From positions 62,001-126,000 of the forward strand of contig NZ_PTQY01000005.1 in assembly GCF_002943465.1 (NCBI RefSeq): 64,000 nt of DNA, given 5' to 3'. Below the pieces are notes generated by a model, which was not told where the DNA came from, did no database searches, and saw only the letters and a program-made list of their open reading frames with translations. The position numbers were made by a program, and so were the translations under genes. Origin of the DNA: Rhodoferax sp. TS-BS-61-7. GTDB lineage: Bacteria; Pseudomonadota; Gammaproteobacteria; Burkholderiales; Burkholderiaceae_C. Of the stretch, positions 51,600 through 59,628 are shown one piece after another; the first letter of the stretch is position 1; each line of letters opens with the position of its first letter.

Positions 51600-52676
51600 T
51601 CATTTCAAGCGATCTGACTTTTGGAACGATTTCTGCCGCTTGAACATGCCCTTGCGGTAGAACGGGAACATCTGCAAATAGGTGCGCACCTTGAGCCAGC
51701 GGCCGTACAGGCCCATGGGTTCGAACAGCACAAAGGCGATCAGCATGCTGCCGTAGATCACGCTCTTAAGCCCTGGCGCCTGGCCAATGAAATCGGGCAG
51801 AAACTCTTTCACCGCCGAGATGCCCTGCGGCAGGATGATCAGGAAGATGGCGCCCAGAAACACGCCGTGAATGGAGCCCAGGCCGCCAATCACAATCATC
51901 AGCAGCAGGTCGATGGACTGCATCAGGTTGAACTGGTCGGGCGAGATGAAGCGCAGGTTGTGCGCGTACAGCGCCCCTGCCATGCCGGCCAGGGCCGCGG
52001 AGATGGAGAACGACAGCGTCTTGTAATAGGCCAGGTGGATGCCCATGCTTTGTGCCGAGATTTCGGAGTCGCGGATCGCCACAAAGGCCCGGCCCGTGGG
52101 TGCGCGCAGCAGGTTCAGAATGCCCAGCGTGCAGACCACGGTGACCAGCAGGCAGACAAAGTAAAAACCGGCACCGCTGCCCAGGTCGTAACCCAGCAGC
52201 TTGATGGCCGCGACCGACTTGCCCGCGTTGCCGCCGGTGACCGACTCCCAGCGCGCAAACACCTCTTCGATGATGAAGCCAAAGGACAATGTGGCCATGC
52301 CCAGGTAAATGCCCTTGAGCCGCAGCGCGGGCAAGCCCACCACAATGCCGATGAGTGCCGACAAAAAGCCCGAGACGCCCAGCGACAAAAAGAAGGGCAG
52401 GCCGACCCCGGTGAGGTAAGCCTGGGTATACGCACCCACGCCCAAAAAGGCTGCATGCCCCAGCGAGAACTGCCCGGTAAACCCGGCCAGCAGCATCAGC
52501 CCCAGCCCGGCCACCGCGTAGATCAGCACCAGGTTGAGCTGGGCCAGGCTGTACTCGGTGAGCAGCCAGGGCGCGGCCAGCAAAAAAGCCGCCAGCACGC
52601 TGTACCAGAACACATGCCCGCCATGTTTGGCAAGCTTGATGTCCTGCGCATAGTCAGTCTTGAATATGAAACGCAT
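51600..52676 (-). CDS. livM: Liv-type ABC transporter permease (LivM-like)
   Basis: A 358-residue inner-membrane permease with about nine to ten hydrophobic segments. GFTGQFSLGHAAFLGVGAYT is the conserved LivM/H motif, and IHGVFLGAIFLIILPQGISA is the EAA-loop region that contacts the ATPases. The C-terminus (RTYLQMFPFYRKGMFKRQKS) is basic. It is separated from LivH by an 82-bp hairpin-rich gap. Confidence 0.9.
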   Translation of the reverse strand: MRFIFKTDYAQDIKLAKHGGHVFWYSVLAAFLLAAPWLLTEYSLAQLNLVLIYAVAGLGLMLLAGFTGQFSLGHAAFLGVGAYTQAYLTGVGLPFFLSLGVSGFLSALIGIVVGLPALRLKGIYLGMATLSFGFIIEEVFARWESVTGGNAGKSVAAIKLLGYDLGSGAGFYFVCLLVTVVCTLGILNLLRAPTGRAFVAIRDSEISAQSMGIHLAYYKTLSFSISAALAGMAGALYAHNLRFISPDQFNLMQSIDLLLMIVIGGLGSIHGVFLGAIFLIILPQGISAVKEFLPDFIGQAPGLKSVIYGSMLIAFVLFEPMGLYGRWLKVRTYLQMFPFYRKGMFKRQKSFQKSDRLK

Positions 52677-52682
52677 ATTTAA

Positions 52683-52727
52683 TTCCCCGACGGGCCGCCC
52701 CTAGGGGAATAGGCCCCCTTGGGGGGC
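52683..52727. repeat. Hairpin-rich element between livH and livM
   Basis: Two stems: TTCCCC/GGGGAA enclosing CCCCTAGGGG (52698-52707), and GCCCCCTTGGGGGGC (52713-52727). It resembles the C/G-rich intergenic elements I have seen in Comamonadaceae. It may attenuate or stabilise the transporter mRNA. Confidence 0.55.
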
Positions 52728-52758
52728 AGTGCAGTACACGCAGTGACAAACGTGGGGG

Positions 52759-53655
52759 TCATACTTTCTTCCGCAGTTTTTCGCCAAACAGGCCGTTGGG
52801 TTTGACCATCAGCATGACCAGCACCACCACATAGGCCGCGGTGTCCTTGAAGCCGTCGGGCAGGTAGAAGCCGGCAAACGACTCCACCAGGCCAATCACC
52901 AGCCCGCCCACAATGGCGCCGGGCAGGCTGCCAAAACCACCCACCACCGCGGCCGGAAAGGCCTTGAGCCCAATAAAGCCCATGTTGGCGTGCACAAAGG
53001 TAATGGGCGCCAGCAGGATGCCGGCAATAGCCGCCACCGCCGCTGCCAAGCCCCATGCCATGCCGTTGAGCCGCTGCACCGGAATGCCCATGTAGTAGGC
53101 GGCCAGTTGGTTTTGCGAGGCGGCCTGCATGGCTAGCCCCACCTTGCTGTAGCGAAACAGCGCAAACAGCAACACACACAAAATGCCGGTGGCGCCGATG
53201 ATGACCAGGTGCTCCACGTTCAGCACCAGTGCCCCAATGCCCATCTCGTTGCCACCAAATTTGAGAATTTCGTCCTTGTAGGGCACGGGCAAGGCATTGG
53301 TGTCGGTGCCAATGCCGGGGATCATGGTGATCAGGCCGCGCGCCACATAACCAATGCCGATGGTCAGCATGACGATGGAGAAAGCCGGTTGTCCCAGGAT
53401 GGGGCGGATGACCACCCGCTCCAGCAGGATGCCGAACACCGCCATGGCCACGATGGCGCTGGGCACCGCCACCCAGTAGGGGAAGCCCAGCATGGTCATG
53501 CCCACCAGGCCGCCAAAGGCGCCCAGCATCATCAGCTCACCCTGGGCGAAGCTGACGGTCTCGGTCGCTTTGTAAATGAGCACGAAGCCCAGTGCGATCA
53601 GGCCGTAAATGCACCCCTGTGCGACGCCGCTGATCAGCAATTGAAGGAACTGCAC
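52759..53655 (-). CDS. livH: Liv-type ABC transporter permease (LivH-like)
   Basis: A 298-residue permease with about eight membrane segments. SFAQGELMMLGAFGGLVGMT is the LivH motif and FGSLPGAIVGGLVIGLVESF the ATPase-contact loop. It starts at GTG, supported by GAGGAGG six bases upstream. It is the first gene of the Liv transporter operon; the operon is read to the substrate-binding gene at 46887. Confidence 0.92.
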   Translation of the reverse strand: MQFLQLLISGVAQGCIYGLIALGFVLIYKATETVSFAQGELMMLGAFGGLVGMTMLGFPYWVAVPSAIVAMAVFGILLERVVIRPILGQPAFSIVMLTIGIGYVARGLITMIPGIGTDTNALPVPYKDEILKFGGNEMGIGALVLNVEHLVIIGATGILCVLLFALFRYSKVGLAMQAASQNQLAAYYMGIPVQRLNGMAWGLAAAVAAIAGILLAPITFVHANMGFIGLKAFPAAVVGGFGSLPGAIVGGLVIGLVESFAGFYLPDGFKDTAAYVVVLVMLMVKPNGLFGEKLRKKV

Positions 53656-53792
53656 CTTGCCTCCTCGTGTTGTGCAGTTCGGTTATAGCGGGAGCCCCCT
53701 GTTTTACCGATAGGGTTCTCACTGATCTCGTAGACCCTTAGCGTGGGGCTATCGGCTGCGAGGAATGGGCCACGCAGAATTTAAGGAGAATT
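53656..53792 (-). promoter_or_regulatory. Probable promoter region of the Liv operon
   Basis: On the minus strand the sequence upstream of livH reads through GAACCCTATCGGTAAAACAG to TATAAC, a -10-like hexamer, then GAGGAGG and GTG. I did not find a clear -35. Confidence 0.4.
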
Positions 53793-53842
53793 GGCCTGTA
53801 ATCCCCGTGGATATTGCGCAAACAGCTACTAAAAATGTAGCG
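53793..53842 (+). repeat. Dispersed repeat, copy 5
   Basis: GGCCTGTAATCCCCGTGGAT then ATTGCGCAAACAGCTACT and GTAGCG, touching the stop codon of the minus-strand thioesterase gene. The shared reading frame is open (PVIPVDIAQTATKNVA). Confidence 0.75.
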
Positions 53843-54259
53843 TTATAGGGTGCGAACCGGGATCTCGCGGGGCTGTCCGTTGTCGTCAATGGCCACATAG
53901 GTCAATGACGCTTCGGTGACTTTGATGTACTGCCCCTGGCTGCGAAAACGCTCGGCATACACCTCCACCTTCACGGTGATGGAGGTGCGGCCAATGCGGC
54001 TGACCTTGCTGAAGAAACTCAAAATGTCGCCCACGCGCACCGGCTGCTTGAAGACAAACTCGTTCACCGCCACCGTGGCCATGCGGCCCTGGGTGTAACG
54101 CGCCGGCAGCACAGAGCCGGCCAGGTCGACCTGGGCCATGACCCAGCCGCCAAAGATGTCGCCGTTGGCATTGCAGTCGCCGGGCATGGGAATGACTTTG
54201 AGCACCAGCTCCTGGTCTGTGGGTAATTGAACGAGCAACGGGCTGGTATTGGTAGACAT
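53843..54259 (-). CDS. YciA-like acyl-CoA thioesterase
   Basis: A 138-residue hotdog thioesterase. PMPGDCNANGDIFGGWVMAQ then VDLAGSVLPARYTQGRMATV is the YciA/Acot motif with the Asn/Asp active region, followed by VGDILSFFSKVSRIGRTSIT. It hydrolyses a broad range of acyl-CoA esters. ATG 54259 (MSTNTSP) was preferred to GTG 54265. It is divergent from the Atm1-type exporter gene, 41 nt apart. Confidence 0.88.
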   Translation of the reverse strand: MSTNTSPLLVQLPTDQELVLKVIPMPGDCNANGDIFGGWVMAQVDLAGSVLPARYTQGRMATVAVNEFVFKQPVRVGDILSFFSKVSRIGRTSITVKVEVYAERFRSQGQYIKVTEASLTYVAIDDNGQPREIPVRTL

Positions 54260-54300
54260 GGGCACAATCCTGACTTGAAACTTATCCCGGATTGTCCCCC

Positions 54301-56172
54301 ATGCGCCCCTCAGGTCTTCCCGCTGCCGCCCCCTTGGCCCACACCTCTGCCACGGGTGCCGCGGCCGCGGTGCCCCCCAAGTCTGACTGGGACACGCTGC
54401 GCCGCCTGTTCCCCTACCTGTGGATCTACAAATGGCGCGTGATCGCCGCGCTGGCCTTCATGGTGGGCGCCAAGATGGCCAACGTGGGCGTGCCGCTGCT
54501 GCTCAAAAACCTGGTGGACGCCATGACGCTCAAGCCCGGCGACCCCACCGCGCTGCTGGTGGTACCCGCGGCACTGCTGCTGGGTTATGGCGCGCTGCGC
54601 CTGTCCACCTCGCTGTTCACCGAGTTGCGCGAGTTGGTGTTTGCCAAGGCCACCGAGGGCGCGGCGCGCAGCATCAGCCTGGAGGTATTCCGCCACCTGC
54701 ACGCCATGAGCCTGCGTTTCCACCTGGAGCGCCAGACCGGCGGCATGACACGCGACATCGAGCGCGGCACGCGCGGTGTGCATTCGCTCATCAGCTATTC
54801 GCTCTACAGCATCATCCCCACGCTGATCGAAGTAACGCTGGTGCTGACGTTGCTGGCGGTCAAGTTCGACGTCTGGTTTGCCTGGATCACCATCGTGGCC
54901 TTGGTGGTCTACATCGCCTTCACCATCACCGTGACCGAGTGGCGCACGCAGTTTCGCAAGAAGATGAACGACATGGACAGCACGGCCCACAGCCGCGCCA
55001 TCGATTCGCTCTTGAACTACGAAACGGTGAAGTACTTCAACAACGAAGAGTTTGAAGCCCAGCGTTACGACGAAAACCTGGAGAAGTACCGCCGCGCCGC
55101 CGTCAAGAGCCAGACCACGCTCTCTCTGCTCAACACCGGACAGCAGCTCATCATCGCGGCGGCCCTGGTCACCATGTTGTGGCGTGCCACGCAGGGCGTG
55201 GTGGACGGGCGCATGACGTTGGGCGACCTGGTCATGGTTAACGCCTTCATGATCCAGCTCTACATTCCGCTGAACTTTCTGGGCGTGATCTACCGTGAGA
55301 TCAAACAAAGCCTGACCGACTTGGAAAAGATGTTCACGCTCATGGAGCGCGAACGCGAGATTGCCGACGTGCCCGGCGCCCAGCCCTTGCAGCTGGCCGC
55401 CAGTGGCGCAGATGCGGCCGTGCGTTTTGAGAACGTCACCTTCAGCTACGACCCGGCCGGCAGCGCTGCTGCTGCGGGCACCACAGCGCGCACCATCCTG
55501 CACAGCATCAGTTTCGAGATTCCGGCCGGTAAAACCGTGGCCGTGGTCGGTCCCAGCGGTTCGGGCAAGTCCACGCTGGCGCGCCTGCTGTTCCGCTTTT
55601 ATGACGTGCAGCAGGGCCGCATCACTATTGCCGGGCAGGACATCAAAAAGGTCACGCAAAGCAGCGTGCGCCAGGCCATCGGCATCGTGCCGCAAGACAC
55701 CGTGCTGTTCAACGACACGGTGGAATACAACATTGCCTACGGCCGCCCCGGCGCCACACGCACCGAGGTGGAAGCCGCTGCCAAGGCTGCCCACATCCAC
55801 GCCTTCATTGCCGCAGCGCCCAAGGCCTACGACACCATGGTCGGCGAGCGCGGCCTGAAGCTCAGCGGTGGCGAGAAGCAGCGCGTGGCGATTGCCCGCA
55901 CGCTGCTGAAGAACCCGCCCGTGATGATTTTTGACGAAGCCACCAGCGCACTGGACAGCGCCAACGAGCGCGCCATCCAGGCTGAATTACAAGGCGTGTC
56001 GCAGAACAAGACCACCCTGGTCATCGCCCACCGCCTCTCCACCGTGGTGGACGCGCACGAGATACTGGTGATGGACGCCGGCCACATCATCGAACGCGGC
56101 ACCCACGCCCAACTGCTGGCAACCAACGGTCGGTATGCGGCGATGTGGGCACTGCAGCAAAGTGCGGAGTGA
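54301..56172 (+). CDS. Atm1-type ABC exporter, fused permease/ATPase
   Basis: A 623-residue half-transporter of the ATM1/HMT1 group. Six membrane segments lie at about 45-320 (VIAALAFMVGAKMANVGVPL is one); the ATPase follows with Walker A VGPSGSGKSTLARLLFRF, signature LSGGEKQRVAIARTLL, Walker B VMIFDEATSALDS and H-loop IAHRLST. GTRGVHSLISYSLYSIIPT and NYETVKYFNNEEFEAQRYDE are typical of Atm1, which exports glutathione-linked or persulfide compounds for metal and Fe-S homeostasis. It works as a homodimer in the inner membrane. ATG 54301 was chosen over TTG 54292. Confidence 0.9.
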   Translation: MRPSGLPAAAPLAHTSATGAAAAVPPKSDWDTLRRLFPYLWIYKWRVIAALAFMVGAKMANVGVPLLLKNLVDAMTLKPGDPTALLVVPAALLLGYGALRLSTSLFTELRELVFAKATEGAARSISLEVFRHLHAMSLRFHLERQTGGMTRDIERGTRGVHSLISYSLYSIIPTLIEVTLVLTLLAVKFDVWFAWITIVALVVYIAFTITVTEWRTQFRKKMNDMDSTAHSRAIDSLLNYETVKYFNNEEFEAQRYDENLEKYRRAAVKSQTTLSLLNTGQQLIIAAALVTMLWRATQGVVDGRMTLGDLVMVNAFMIQLYIPLNFLGVIYREIKQSLTDLEKMFTLMEREREIADVPGAQPLQLAASGADAAVRFENVTFSYDPAGSAAAAGTTARTILHSISFEIPAGKTVAVVGPSGSGKSTLARLLFRFYDVQQGRITIAGQDIKKVTQSSVRQAIGIVPQDTVLFNDTVEYNIAYGRPGATRTEVEAAAKAAHIHAFIAAAPKAYDTMVGERGLKLSGGEKQRVAIARTLLKNPPVMIFDEATSALDSANERAIQAELQGVSQNKTTLVIAHRLSTVVDAHEILVMDAGHIIERGTHAQLLATNGRYAAMWALQQSAE

Positions 56173-56185
56173 GTTGAGGGTTTTT

Positions 56186-56239
56186 TAGGCCTCTAGCGCC
56201 CGTGGATATTGCGTAAGCTGCTATGAAAATATAAGCATT
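56186..56239 (+). repeat. Dispersed repeat, copy 6, at the island edge
   Basis: AGGCCTCTAGCGCCCGTGGA then TATTGCGTAAGCTGCTATGA. It follows the Atm1 stop and stands next to the lower-GC defence-like genes. The shared frame is closed by TAA. Confidence 0.75.
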
Positions 56240-56320
56240 CGTGTTTATTGCTGAACACCGGATGCACTGATAGTTATTGTTGTCAGTCTCGAGTGAGATC
56301 TGCGCTTTTCGTTGCCGCTG

Positions 56321-57301
56321 CTAGTTCCCGCCGCAAAACAGGGCCGAGCGCGCCGTTATTCGCTCGCCGGTTGACAGCAGTTGAACCAACCAATTGTTCT
56401 TTGAGTTGACGAAGACGTTGTTCAGCAGGACGTCGAACTTGTCCCTGGATACGGCCATGGTCTCGCTGTTTAGGTCGGCCAGCGTTCCAGCAAGGTAGTC
56501 CGGGAGCCTGACTAGCTCGTCGAAGCGGTGCTTGCCGGTCTTCTCGGGAATCTCAAAGCCAAGAGTGGCCAGAGATGCGCCAAGATTCTGAGCCTCCCGC
56601 TGCTCAGGTGTTGCGAACTCGATTGCCTGGGTCAGGTAATACACGTACGCCAAATCAGTTACCACTGCGTCATGGCGCTCAAAGAGTGCATCTCTATCAG
56701 AAATCCAACGGATTGCCCTGGCACACACTGCCTGGTTCAGCATGTTGCAGAGGGTCGCCACCATCGCGGCTGTCAGATGAATCTGCCTGGCCAACTTCGC
56801 GTTCACGCCCTTGTGACCCAGGTCTCGCTCGAAGGCCTGCAATCGCTTGATGGCGCTCCGGTGAAAGTCGATGTCGCGCGCATCCTGGTAGAGCGAAAGG
56901 CGGTCCTCCAAGAAGGATATTGCTCCGGTGGCTAGCGCGCTCATAGCCTCTACGCTCAGGTAGTCGCGCAGAAGCGCATTTTCCCGGCTCATGACGAACG
57001 AGACACTAAACGTCACAGGTATCTCGCAGGTCAGGTACTGAACCAGGCCGAGCGGAACCTTGTTCGTGTTCTTCAGATCCTTGGGTGCCGTTTTGGCTAT
57101 GTACTCACAGATGTTCTCGGCCTTGTCATGCGGGGCGACGACTACAAAGCTGAAAACATCGTTCCCCTTATTGACGTCGCCAATGCAGTAGTCCGAGACC
57201 ACTGACCAAGGCATGCCAGCTGGATAGCGAGCGAACCACTGCTTCAGCTGCAATCGCGTTGTCGCAGTGGCTTGGACTAGGACGGGAAGCAGGTCAATCA
57301 T
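56321..57301 (-). CDS. Unknown protein paired with an Abi_C protein
   Basis: A 326-residue protein I do not recognise. It has no signal peptide. The N-terminal 100 residues are mixed (VVVAPHDKAENICEYIAKTA; LVQYLTCEIPVTFSVSFVMS), then a mostly helical part (AIKRLQAFERDLGHKGVNAK; HLTAAMVATLCNMLNQAVCA). No nuclease, protease or ATPase motif was found. It starts 16 nt after the Abi_C gene on the same strand, so both are probably one transcription unit and may work as a two-part defence module. The composition is less GC-rich than the neighbours. Confidence 0.6.
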   Translation of the reverse strand: MIDLLPVLVQATATTRLQLKQWFARYPAGMPWSVVSDYCIGDVNKGNDVFSFVVVAPHDKAENICEYIAKTAPKDLKNTNKVPLGLVQYLTCEIPVTFSVSFVMSRENALLRDYLSVEAMSALATGAISFLEDRLSLYQDARDIDFHRSAIKRLQAFERDLGHKGVNAKLARQIHLTAAMVATLCNMLNQAVCARAIRWISDRDALFERHDAVVTDLAYVYYLTQAIEFATPEQREAQNLGASLATLGFEIPEKTGKHRFDELVRLPDYLAGTLADLNSETMAVSRDKFDVLLNNVFVNSKNNWLVQLLSTGERITARSALFCGGN

Positions 57302-57317
57302 GGCGTGATGGTAGAGA

Positions 57318-58154
57318 CTACCTTCGGTGTGTCACCAACTTTGCTAGCAAGTAGCTGGCGACCGTGCCAACAGACTCAATCGCGGCCTTGGCCTCAGCAT
57401 CTGTGAGCGTCGGTAGCCATGGTCGCCCATGGCCAGTGCCCTGCTTGTTCCGGACGCGGTTAACACCGAGCGCGGTGGCGAACAGGCCTCGCTCCATAGA
57501 GCGGACAGGCGACTCGCCCTGAGTTTCAGGTATCTCCGGTACCGCAAGGTCTAGCGCGATGAACGCCATGCCCAATAAAGCCTGAAAGTTAGCACCCGTG
57601 GGATAGCTGCCCCGCATTGTCATGAGCACGTGGGCTGCAGTTGCCCCAAGAAGGTCCTTGCTCGTTCCAGCCACAAGGGCCGCATCCTCTGCGCCTTGTT
57701 GTGCTCGCCGTGCGTAGCCCAACAGTGCATCTGTCAGTTCCTGGCCACGAAGAGATGCGAGTACTTTGGGGGCAAGCGTCCCGTCGTCTGCGAGGACAAA
57801 GCCAACGCTATCGCAGGCCGACTTGGCGTTCGCGATTGTCTCGGAGCCAACGAAGTTTGGTGCACCAGCGCGGAAGCCGCCACATGCACGAATCTTCCCC
57901 AGAAGGCCCATGGCGAACTGGGAGGCGGCGATGGGATTTGCTGTCATTGCCTCGTACAACACAGCCCTGACCCGCTTGGCCTTCCCTATCAGCTGCCCCT
58001 GTTGCTTGGGATCGAAACTCGTCAACCCAGAAACATTGACTTGAAATTCGATGTCCGAATGCGACGGCTCTCGATAGCTTCCGTTGTTGCCCGAGTCGTC
58101 TACCAACTGGGCAAATGCATGTACAACCGTATCAGTAATAGGAATATTCGGCAT
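57318..58154 (-). CDS. Abortive-infection C-terminal domain protein
   Basis: A 278-residue protein. The C-terminal block ALGVNRVRNKQGTGHGRPWL to the end matches the Abi_C domain (R-N-x-x-G-x-GHGR core), found in phage abortive infection proteins; its core carries polar residues that may be catalytic. The rest is helical, with FDPKQQGQLIGKAKRVRAVL before it. It is first in a two-gene unit. The expected role is altruistic or arrest response to infection; the trigger and target are unknown. Confidence 0.7.
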   Translation of the reverse strand: MPNIPITDTVVHAFAQLVDDSGNNGSYREPSHSDIEFQVNVSGLTSFDPKQQGQLIGKAKRVRAVLYEAMTANPIAASQFAMGLLGKIRACGGFRAGAPNFVGSETIANAKSACDSVGFVLADDGTLAPKVLASLRGQELTDALLGYARRAQQGAEDAALVAGTSKDLLGATAAHVLMTMRGSYPTGANFQALLGMAFIALDLAVPEIPETQGESPVRSMERGLFATALGVNRVRNKQGTGHGRPWLPTLTDAEAKAAIESVGTVASYLLAKLVTHRR

Positions 58155-58213
58155 ATCACAGTATTGGTTCAGCGTAATGTCGGTATGAATGCAATGCTGC
58201 TCGGACAGTTTTT

Positions 58214-58531
58214 TTAAACCGCCTCAAGTCTCTGCACCATATCCGGAAACTGCGCCACCATTCGAATCAACAGTGCCGCCTGCGCATTGGGTTTTGCTCG
58301 CCCTTGTTCCCAGTTTTCCAGCGTGCGCGGGTTGGTGCGCAGGTAGCGTGCAAACACCGGGCGTGAGAGGTGCAGTTTTTCGCGGACGTCGAGTACGTCT
58401 TGTGGGGACAGCACGGGGGCGGGTTTGCTTTCCGCTTTGAAGGTGCGCAGGGTGACCTTGCCTTCGCGCTGCGATTTCAGCGCGTCCAGCCCTTCGGTCA
58501 ATTCAGCAAAGATGTCGCGTTTTTTTGTCAT
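58214..58531 (-). CDS. Antitoxin, HTH-type (HigA-like)
   Basis: A 105-residue antitoxin. The N-terminal part (MTKKRDIFAELTEGLDALKS) is helical and would bind the toxin; the C-terminal HTH is LSPQDVLDVREKLHLSRPVF then ARYLRTNPRTLENWEQGRAK. GGAG six bases upstream supports ATG 58531 over ATG 58543. The toxin gene lies directly upstream, in the toxin-first order of HigBA systems. It probably represses the shared promoter. Confidence 0.85.
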   Translation of the reverse strand: MTKKRDIFAELTEGLDALKSQREGKVTLRTFKAESKPAPVLSPQDVLDVREKLHLSRPVFARYLRTNPRTLENWEQGRAKPNAQAALLIRMVAQFPDMVQRLEAV

Positions 58532-58542
58532 GGTCTGCTCCA

Positions 58543-58887
58543 TTATTTGGGGTGACGTTGTTCCAACTCGGTCTTCAACAACTGCTTCAGTATCTTGCGC
58601 TGCGCCGGGGTCAAGTCGTCGGCTTCGTCTTTGTCGTACACGGTAAACAGCCAGAACTGGTCGCCACCCAGCCACCAGTAATAAATGACGCGCAAGCCGC
58701 CACGTTTACCTTTGCCCCGCCGCGGGTCTGGTTGCCTCAGCTTTCGCAAGCCACCCGTGCCTTCCATGACATCCCCCATTTCGGGATTGGCCATCAACTC
58801 CTGCTGCAGCAGGCGGTAGGCATCGTCATCCAGATAGGTTTTGCGGTGCCGCTCGAAAGGCGGAAGCTCAACAAAGGTCGCTTTCAT
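58543..58887 (-). CDS. RelE/HigB-type toxin
   Basis: A 114-residue RelE-superfamily toxin, an mRNA interferase when bound to the ribosome. PPFERHRKTYLDDDAYRLLQ then GGLRKLRQPDPRRGKGKRGG and LRVIYYWWLGGDQFWLFTVY fit the HigB-2 group; basic residues around GKGKRGGLR would position RNA, and YDKDEADDLTPAQRKILKQL ends the fold. Its stop overlaps ATG 58543 by one base, coupling it to the antitoxin. Little or no ribosome site lies upstream, so translation may be weak or leaderless. Confidence 0.88.
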   Translation of the reverse strand: MKATFVELPPFERHRKTYLDDDAYRLLQQELMANPEMGDVMEGTGGLRKLRQPDPRRGKGKRGGLRVIYYWWLGGDQFWLFTVYDKDEADDLTPAQRKILKQLLKTELEQRHPK

Positions 58888-58895
58888 GCGGATAA

Positions 58896-58914
58896 ATTGT
58901 ACGTTAGTTGCGTA
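58896..58914 (-). promoter_or_regulatory. Probable TA promoter and operator
   Basis: On the minus strand TACAAT (58901-58896) is a -10-like hexamer, overlapped by the inverted repeat TACG/CGTA (58900-58903 and 58911-58914). This fits autorepression by the antitoxin. The -35 is not clear. Confidence 0.45.
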
Positions 58915-59007
58915 TATATGTGTTGCGGTGATTTCTAAGGTTGATTCGTTGCCGCGTACACTCTGCGCCGGCTATTTCGCCGCCTGCTTGTCTGATTCTT
59001 TCTCCCC

Positions 59008-59619
59008 ATGGACCTTCTGATTTTTGCCGCGCTGGTGATTGGCGTGTTGGTGCTCAAAACCCGCGACCAGCGCCAGCGCATCGTGTTGCTGGGCAGCCAT
59101 CTGTCGCGTTACGACATCGAAAAACTCATGGAAGGCCTGACCGAGGGTTACCTGCGCGCGTTGGGCGAAGCCGATGCCGAGCGCCAGGCGCAGGTGTGGA
59201 GTTTTCTGGATGCGCAGGAGGTCAAGCTGCGCGACCAGTTCCAGGCCTTTGCGGCCGAGTTTGCGGGCGAGGACGCGGCGCTCACCCGGGTCAGCAAGCT
59301 GCCCGTGGCCCTGCCGTTTGCCACCACGCTCCTGCCCGCGGCCACGTTTGACCTGCGCCAGGCCTTTGCAATCCACGCCCAGGCGATTGCCGACGCGGTG
59401 GAGAACCGCAACCAGCGCAGCCAAAAGGCCAAGGCGTTTACCTTGTCGGCCGAACTGTTTTTGATGCAACACACCTGCCACTGGTATTGCCGTTCCAAGG
59501 CGGTGGCCTCGGCCCGGCTACTGGCGCGGCACAAGACGCCGTATGCCCAGGTGTTGGAGTCGGTGGCGCCCGCCACCCGCACACGGTACGAAGCCCTGCT
59601 GCGTGGAAATCTGGGCTAG
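59008..59619 (+). CDS. Hypothetical protein with N-terminal membrane anchor
   Basis: A 203-residue protein. The first 16 residues (MDLLIFAALVIGVLVL) form a single membrane anchor or uncleaved signal; the rest is helical and charged (LSRYDIEKLMEGLTEGYLRA; FAIHAQAIADAVENRNQRSQ). I do not recognise the family; it has a length and layout typical of conserved hypothetical proteins in Comamonadaceae. It is convergent with the hydrolase gene, 9 nt away. No enzymatic motif was seen. Confidence 0.65.
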   Translation: MDLLIFAALVIGVLVLKTRDQRQRIVLLGSHLSRYDIEKLMEGLTEGYLRALGEADAERQAQVWSFLDAQEVKLRDQFQAFAAEFAGEDAALTRVSKLPVALPFATTLLPAATFDLRQAFAIHAQAIADAVENRNQRSQKAKAFTLSAELFLMQHTCHWYCRSKAVASARLLARHKTPYAQVLESVAPATRTRYEALLRGNLG

Positions 59620-59628
59620 GGGCCGCTG

